DNA from: Bacillus_P idriensis_A
Lineage (GTDB): Bacteria > Bacillota > Bacilli > Bacillales > Bacillaceae
DNA: 64,000 bases
NCBI RefSeq assembly: GCF_050483325.1
Contig: NZ_JBCMYF010000011.1
Location: forward strand, 62,001 to 126,000
Direction of reading: 5' to 3'
The notes beneath the pieces were generated by a model that had not been told where the DNA came from, made no database searches, and worked only from the letters and a program-made list of their open reading frames with translations. Below are positions 61,701-64,000 of this stretch, piece by piece (the stretch's first letter is position 1; each line of letters begins with the position of its first letter). A program made the position numbers and the translations under genes.

Positions 61701-63249
61701 CTATCTCGGCCTAATTGATGAGCCTGAAAAACAAAGCCAGACTCCATATTCGTATCAGCTGATGGATGACGGAAACATCGCCATTTTCGGTTCGTCCGGA
61801 TACGGAAAATCACATACTGTGATGCTCCTGCTTTTAAGCATCGCATCCAGACTAAGTCCTGAAGAAGCACACTATTACGTAATTGATTACGGAAATGGCA
61901 CACTGCTGCCGATCAGACAGCTGCCGCATACAGCGGATTATTTCCAGCTGGATCAAGAGCTGAAAATTGATAAGTTTATGAGAATCGTTAAAGATGAAAT
62001 TTCGCGAAGAAAACAATTGTTCCAGCATCAAGAGGTCAGCAGCATCAAGATGTTCAACTCACTGAGCAAAACCAAGCTGCCTCTAATGTATATCACCATC
62101 GATAATTTTGATCTCGTGAAAGAAGAAATGCAGGAACTTGAAACGCAGCTGATTCAATTTGCGCGTGATGGCCAGTCTCTTGGCATCTATATGGTTTTTA
62201 CAGCGACAAGAGTACAGTCTGTCCGTCAATCTTTGATGAACAGCATGAAAACGAAAATTCTTCATTACCTTATGGATACGACTGAAACATATATGGCTAT
62301 TGGAAAGGTTCCGTTTGCACCTGAACCTATTCCGGGACGCGCCATCATCAAGAAGGATCAGGCCTATTTCTCTCAAGTTTTCCTTCCCGCTGACGGCGGC
62401 GATGATTACGAGCTGCTTGATTCCATCAAAGATGATATTGGAATGCTGAAGGAGAAGTATAAAGGTGCCAAGCTTCCTCGTCCGGTCCCAATGCTTCCTG
62501 CTGAACTGACCATGATCAACTTTACACAGTTCACAGATGACGCCCAGAAAACAGGGGTTATCCCAATCGGACTCGATGAAGAGCATGTACAGCCTGTCAG
62601 TGTAAATCTGGCCAAAACGAAGCACTGTCTCGTACTCGGCCAGACTCAAAAAGGAAAGACAAATGTACTTAAAGTCATCCTGAACACAGCCCTGCTTCAG
62701 CCGGCCGAATCAATCGGCGTATTCGATTCGATTGACCGCGGCCTGTCAAGCTATGCTTCAGAAGAAAAGGTTGCCTATCTTGATACGAAAGAACAAATAT
62801 CGTCGTGGCTCGATACAACAGAAGAACTTCTTAAAGACAGAGAACAAACTTATCTTACAGCTATTCAGCAAGGGGTTGTAAATAATCTCGCATTCTCCCC
62901 GGTCATGCTTGTCGTTGATGGATATTCAAGGTTCCAGCAGTCTCTTGACAGTATGCTGCAGGAGCGATTGACGAGATTCATGAAAAATTACAGCCACCTT
63001 GGCTTTAACGTGATTGTTTCAGGAAATAACAATGAGCTGACAAAAGGATTTGATGCATTCACAAGTGAAATCAAGCAAATCCGCCAGGCGCTCATCTTAA
63101 TGAAAAAATCAGAGCAAACTCTGTACACCTTGCCATACAGCAGAAAAGAAAGCGATATACACCCTGGCTTTGGATATTATGTGGAAAATGGCAAAGAAAC
63201 GAAAATACAAATTCCTCTTTGTGCCATTGAAAGGAAGATCTACACATGA
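58765..63249 (+). CDS. essC: T7SS FtsK/SpoIIIE-type ATPase EssC (YukBA)
   Basis: The 1494-residue product has two N-terminal FHA-like domains (to about 190), two helices (about 245-290), then three ATPase domains. Walker A motifs are GTTGSGKSE (about 680), GSSGYGKSH (about 1008) and GQTQKGKTN (about 1291). The first, active ATPase has Walker B HLFLISDEFAELK. The ATG at 58765 follows AGGAGGTG. It matches B. subtilis YukBA in length. It is the motor and substrate gate of the type VII system. The C-terminal ATPase domain, where specificity for substrates lies in staphylococci, would be the part to compare with the toxin module. Confidence 0.96.
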   Translation: MSILWIFHGESYQQYQADGEEFRPISIGSEVQHTLTVRNFPFSEGALTVVKTEEPGEFVIMQIDRSIGKASEKEPFRLLDDSDQLTIYLTPAPKKAETYYIGFQKEISISAVIKEAHIYKDKSALQLLGKGSVSLLKTDAHWMVSPGDETVYVNGRKADGLTELQIGDILFWPFMTARLIEEDLLQVMSIEEFHSNLPHTEKPRSEMSKKYPIYRRTPRMIYELPKEKISLTFPAQEGDDQSRSLWLIILPPLVMMIAMGIVALIAPRGIFIIVSMVMFVMTLITSTAQYFREKGNYKKRKERRLRVYTQYLENKRHELQEVAEKQRQVLSFHFPSFEQMKYMTREISDRIWERTPESNDFLELRIGTGTVKSSYEISLSSNDMANREVDDLLEQSQQMEKVYREIHSVPISVNLAQGAMGLIGKEAIMKNELHQLIGQLAFSHSYHDVRFVFIFNEKEYKSWEWLKWLPHFQLPHAFAKGMIYNEQTRDQLLTSIYEMLRERDLDEKKENTRFAPHIIFVITNQQLISDHVILEYLEGEFSHLGISVIFAAEAKESLSDNIHTLVRYVNDQEGDILIQEKKAVSVPFKLDIHRHEGNEPFARMLRTLDHQVGMTNSIPKSVSFLEMVNVKEVDDLPIEQNWLTRESAKSLAVPVGLKGKEDVVELNLHEKAHGPHGLLAGTTGSGKSEFLQTYILSLAVHFHPHEVAFLLIDYKGGGMAQPFKNMPHLLGTITNIEGSKNFSARALASIKSELKRRQRLFDQYQVNHINDYTTLYKRNQAEEPLPHLFLISDEFAELKSEEPDFIRELVSAARIGRSLGVHLILATQKPGGVIDDQIWSNARFRVALKVQDASDSKEILKNADAASITITGRGYLQVGNNEVYELFQSAWSGAPYLEETSESEDEVAIVTDLGLQPLSNVASSKQHKKDAESEIEVIVDKIEELQASMGIRKLNSPWLPPLENRISRHQYAAQQPEEIYLGLIDEPEKQSQTPYSYQLMDDGNIAIFGSSGYGKSHTVMLLLLSIASRLSPEEAHYYVIDYGNGTLLPIRQLPHTADYFQLDQELKIDKFMRIVKDEISRRKQLFQHQEVSSIKMFNSLSKTKLPLMYITIDNFDLVKEEMQELETQLIQFARDGQSLGIYMVFTATRVQSVRQSLMNSMKTKILHYLMDTTETYMAIGKVPFAPEPIPGRAIIKKDQAYFSQVFLPADGGDDYELLDSIKDDIGMLKEKYKGAKLPRPVPMLPAELTMINFTQFTDDAQKTGVIPIGLDEEHVQPVSVNLAKTKHCLVLGQTQKGKTNVLKVILNTALLQPAESIGVFDSIDRGLSSYASEEKVAYLDTKEQISSWLDTTEELLKDREQTYLTAIQQGVVNNLAFSPVMLVVDGYSRFQQSLDSMLQERLTRFMKNYSHLGFNVIVSGNNNELTKGFDAFTSEIKQIRQALILMKKSEQTLYTLPYSRKESDIHPGFGYYVENGKETKIQIPLCAIERKIYT

Positions 63250-64000
63250 CAGATCAAAGAAAGCATACGATTAAAATGATAGCTGCGGTGCTGCTTATCT
63301 TGGCAGTGCCCGCTCTGTTCTTTCAATTCATCGGGGACAACCCGCTTGAAATAAAAGAGAAAGCTACGAGAAATATTGCTGTCGTTAATGAGGACATCGG
63401 AACGGAAAAAGCAGAAGGAGAAAATATAAAAGCTGAACCTGTTCAATTCGGCAAGGAAGTTGCAGCGATTCTTGATAAGGATTCCCAGTATGACTGGACA
63501 ATCTTAAGCAGAAGTGCAGCAGTTAACGGGCTGAAAAACGGGCAGTATGACGCTGTTATTTATATTCCTTCCAATTTTTCTGCCAACATCTTAACATATG
63601 ATGAACAGCAGCCTTCAAAAGCAGAATTTGAATATGTGGTCCAAAATCAGCTGAATGCTGAAAACAGACAAAGAGTGCTCCGGGCGCTTGAAGATGCGAC
63701 AGGCCGCGTAAATAAGCAAATGTCATCCCTTTACTGGAGCTATGTCTCGCAGGACATGGAGAATGTCAGAGAAGAGTTTGACCGCATTCTTGAAAAGGAA
63801 ATTGCCTTTCAAAATGCCATGCTGAATTTCTATAAACCAAGCTCTAAAGATTTGGCAGGGGAATTAAATCAGCAAAAACAAATGCTTGAGCAGCTCCAAA
63901 CGACAATGAAACAGGCTGAAGAAAAGTCGCCGGAACGAAAAAACACGGTTCAGCAATTCGAGAAAAATTTAGCCTCATTTGTCAAGTATGTTGAAGAATA
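63246..64000 (+). CDS. esaA: T7SS membrane protein EsaA (YueB), partial
   Basis: The ATG overlaps the essC stop (ATGA), and the frame is open to the right edge, about 251 codons. An N-terminal helix (TIKMIAAVLLILAVPALFFQ) is followed by a large extracellular helical domain with the YhgE/Pip-type IAVVNEDIGTEKAE. The B. subtilis protein YueB is a T7SS component and the receptor for phage SPP1. The C-terminal helices lie outside the window. Confidence 0.94.
   Translation, partial: MTDQRKHTIKMIAAVLLILAVPALFFQFIGDNPLEIKEKATRNIAVVNEDIGTEKAEGENIKAEPVQFGKEVAAILDKDSQYDWTILSRSAAVNGLKNGQYDAVIYIPSNFSANILTYDEQQPSKAEFEYVVQNQLNAENRQRVLRALEDATGRVNKQMSSLYWSYVSQDMENVREEFDRILEKEIAFQNAMLNFYKPSSKDLAGELNQQKQMLEQLQTTMKQAEEKSPERKNTVQQFEKNLASFVKYVEE

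Noticed and set aside
62083..62649. 188-codon minus-strand frame inside essC
   Set aside because: Shadow of the essC coding frame, with no start signal or recognisable domain.

Overview
The window looks like chromosome from a Bacillaceae species related to Bacillus or Metabacillus. The evidence is strong AGGAGG-type ribosome sites, consensus sigma-A promoters, a BceRSAB module with the same layout as in B. subtilis, a yukE-yukD-yukC-yukBA-yueB (ESX/type VII secretion) locus, Bacillus-type riboswitches, and two families of short intergenic repeats of a kind common in Bacillaceae. I see no rRNA, tRNA, CRISPR array, prophage or complete insertion sequence. Species cannot be fixed from the sequence alone.

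Left end (1-15.8 kb). A Fur-boxed lipoprotein start is followed by a glycine-riboswitch-controlled amino acid permease. Next comes a polysaccharide block. Six genes on the minus strand encode a MacB-like ABC exporter, a GT28/MGDG-type glycosyltransferase, a membrane O-acyltransferase, a secreted beta-helix protein and a PL8 (hyaluronate/xanthan/chondroitin) lyase. They diverge from a three-gene plus-strand operon, hasA-hasC-hasB, encoding a class I hyaluronan-synthase-like enzyme and the two enzymes that make UDP-glucuronate. Synthesis, possible decoration and degradation of a hyaluronan-like polymer would thus sit side by side.

Middle (16-53 kb). This is mostly ordinary Bacillus metabolism and regulation: mqo, a YdeI-like protein, rluF, an AraC regulator with an EamA exporter, bceRSAB, a SAM-riboswitch-controlled S-methylmethionine recycling pair, a MarR/MFS pair, htpG with a CIRCE operator, potABCD, a secreted metallophosphoesterase, pepT, an oxidoreductase, an AraC/GyrI regulator, an ArsR-SRPBCC operon, a 3-methyladenine glycosylase, a two-component system, a cytoplasmic alpha-amylase, and an AbgT transporter paired with an M20 amidohydrolase. 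Intergenic repeats lie at 15.8, 19.9-20.1, 21.1-21.3, 31.2-31.4 and 45.2-45.6 kb.

Right end (53.4-64 kb). This is a type VII secretion locus. Three genes come first: a lipoprotein, a 648-residue protein with an N-terminal lipase (GHSLGG) domain and a helical C-terminus, and a 108-residue helical partner ending in a YxxxE signal. They are followed by esxA, esaB, essB, essC and the start of esaA. The first three look like an immunity lipoprotein, a reverse-arranged lipase toxin and its targeting partner, the architecture known for S. aureus TslA but here fixed to the secretion-machine locus. This and the has/PL8 cluster are the two most interesting systems in the window.
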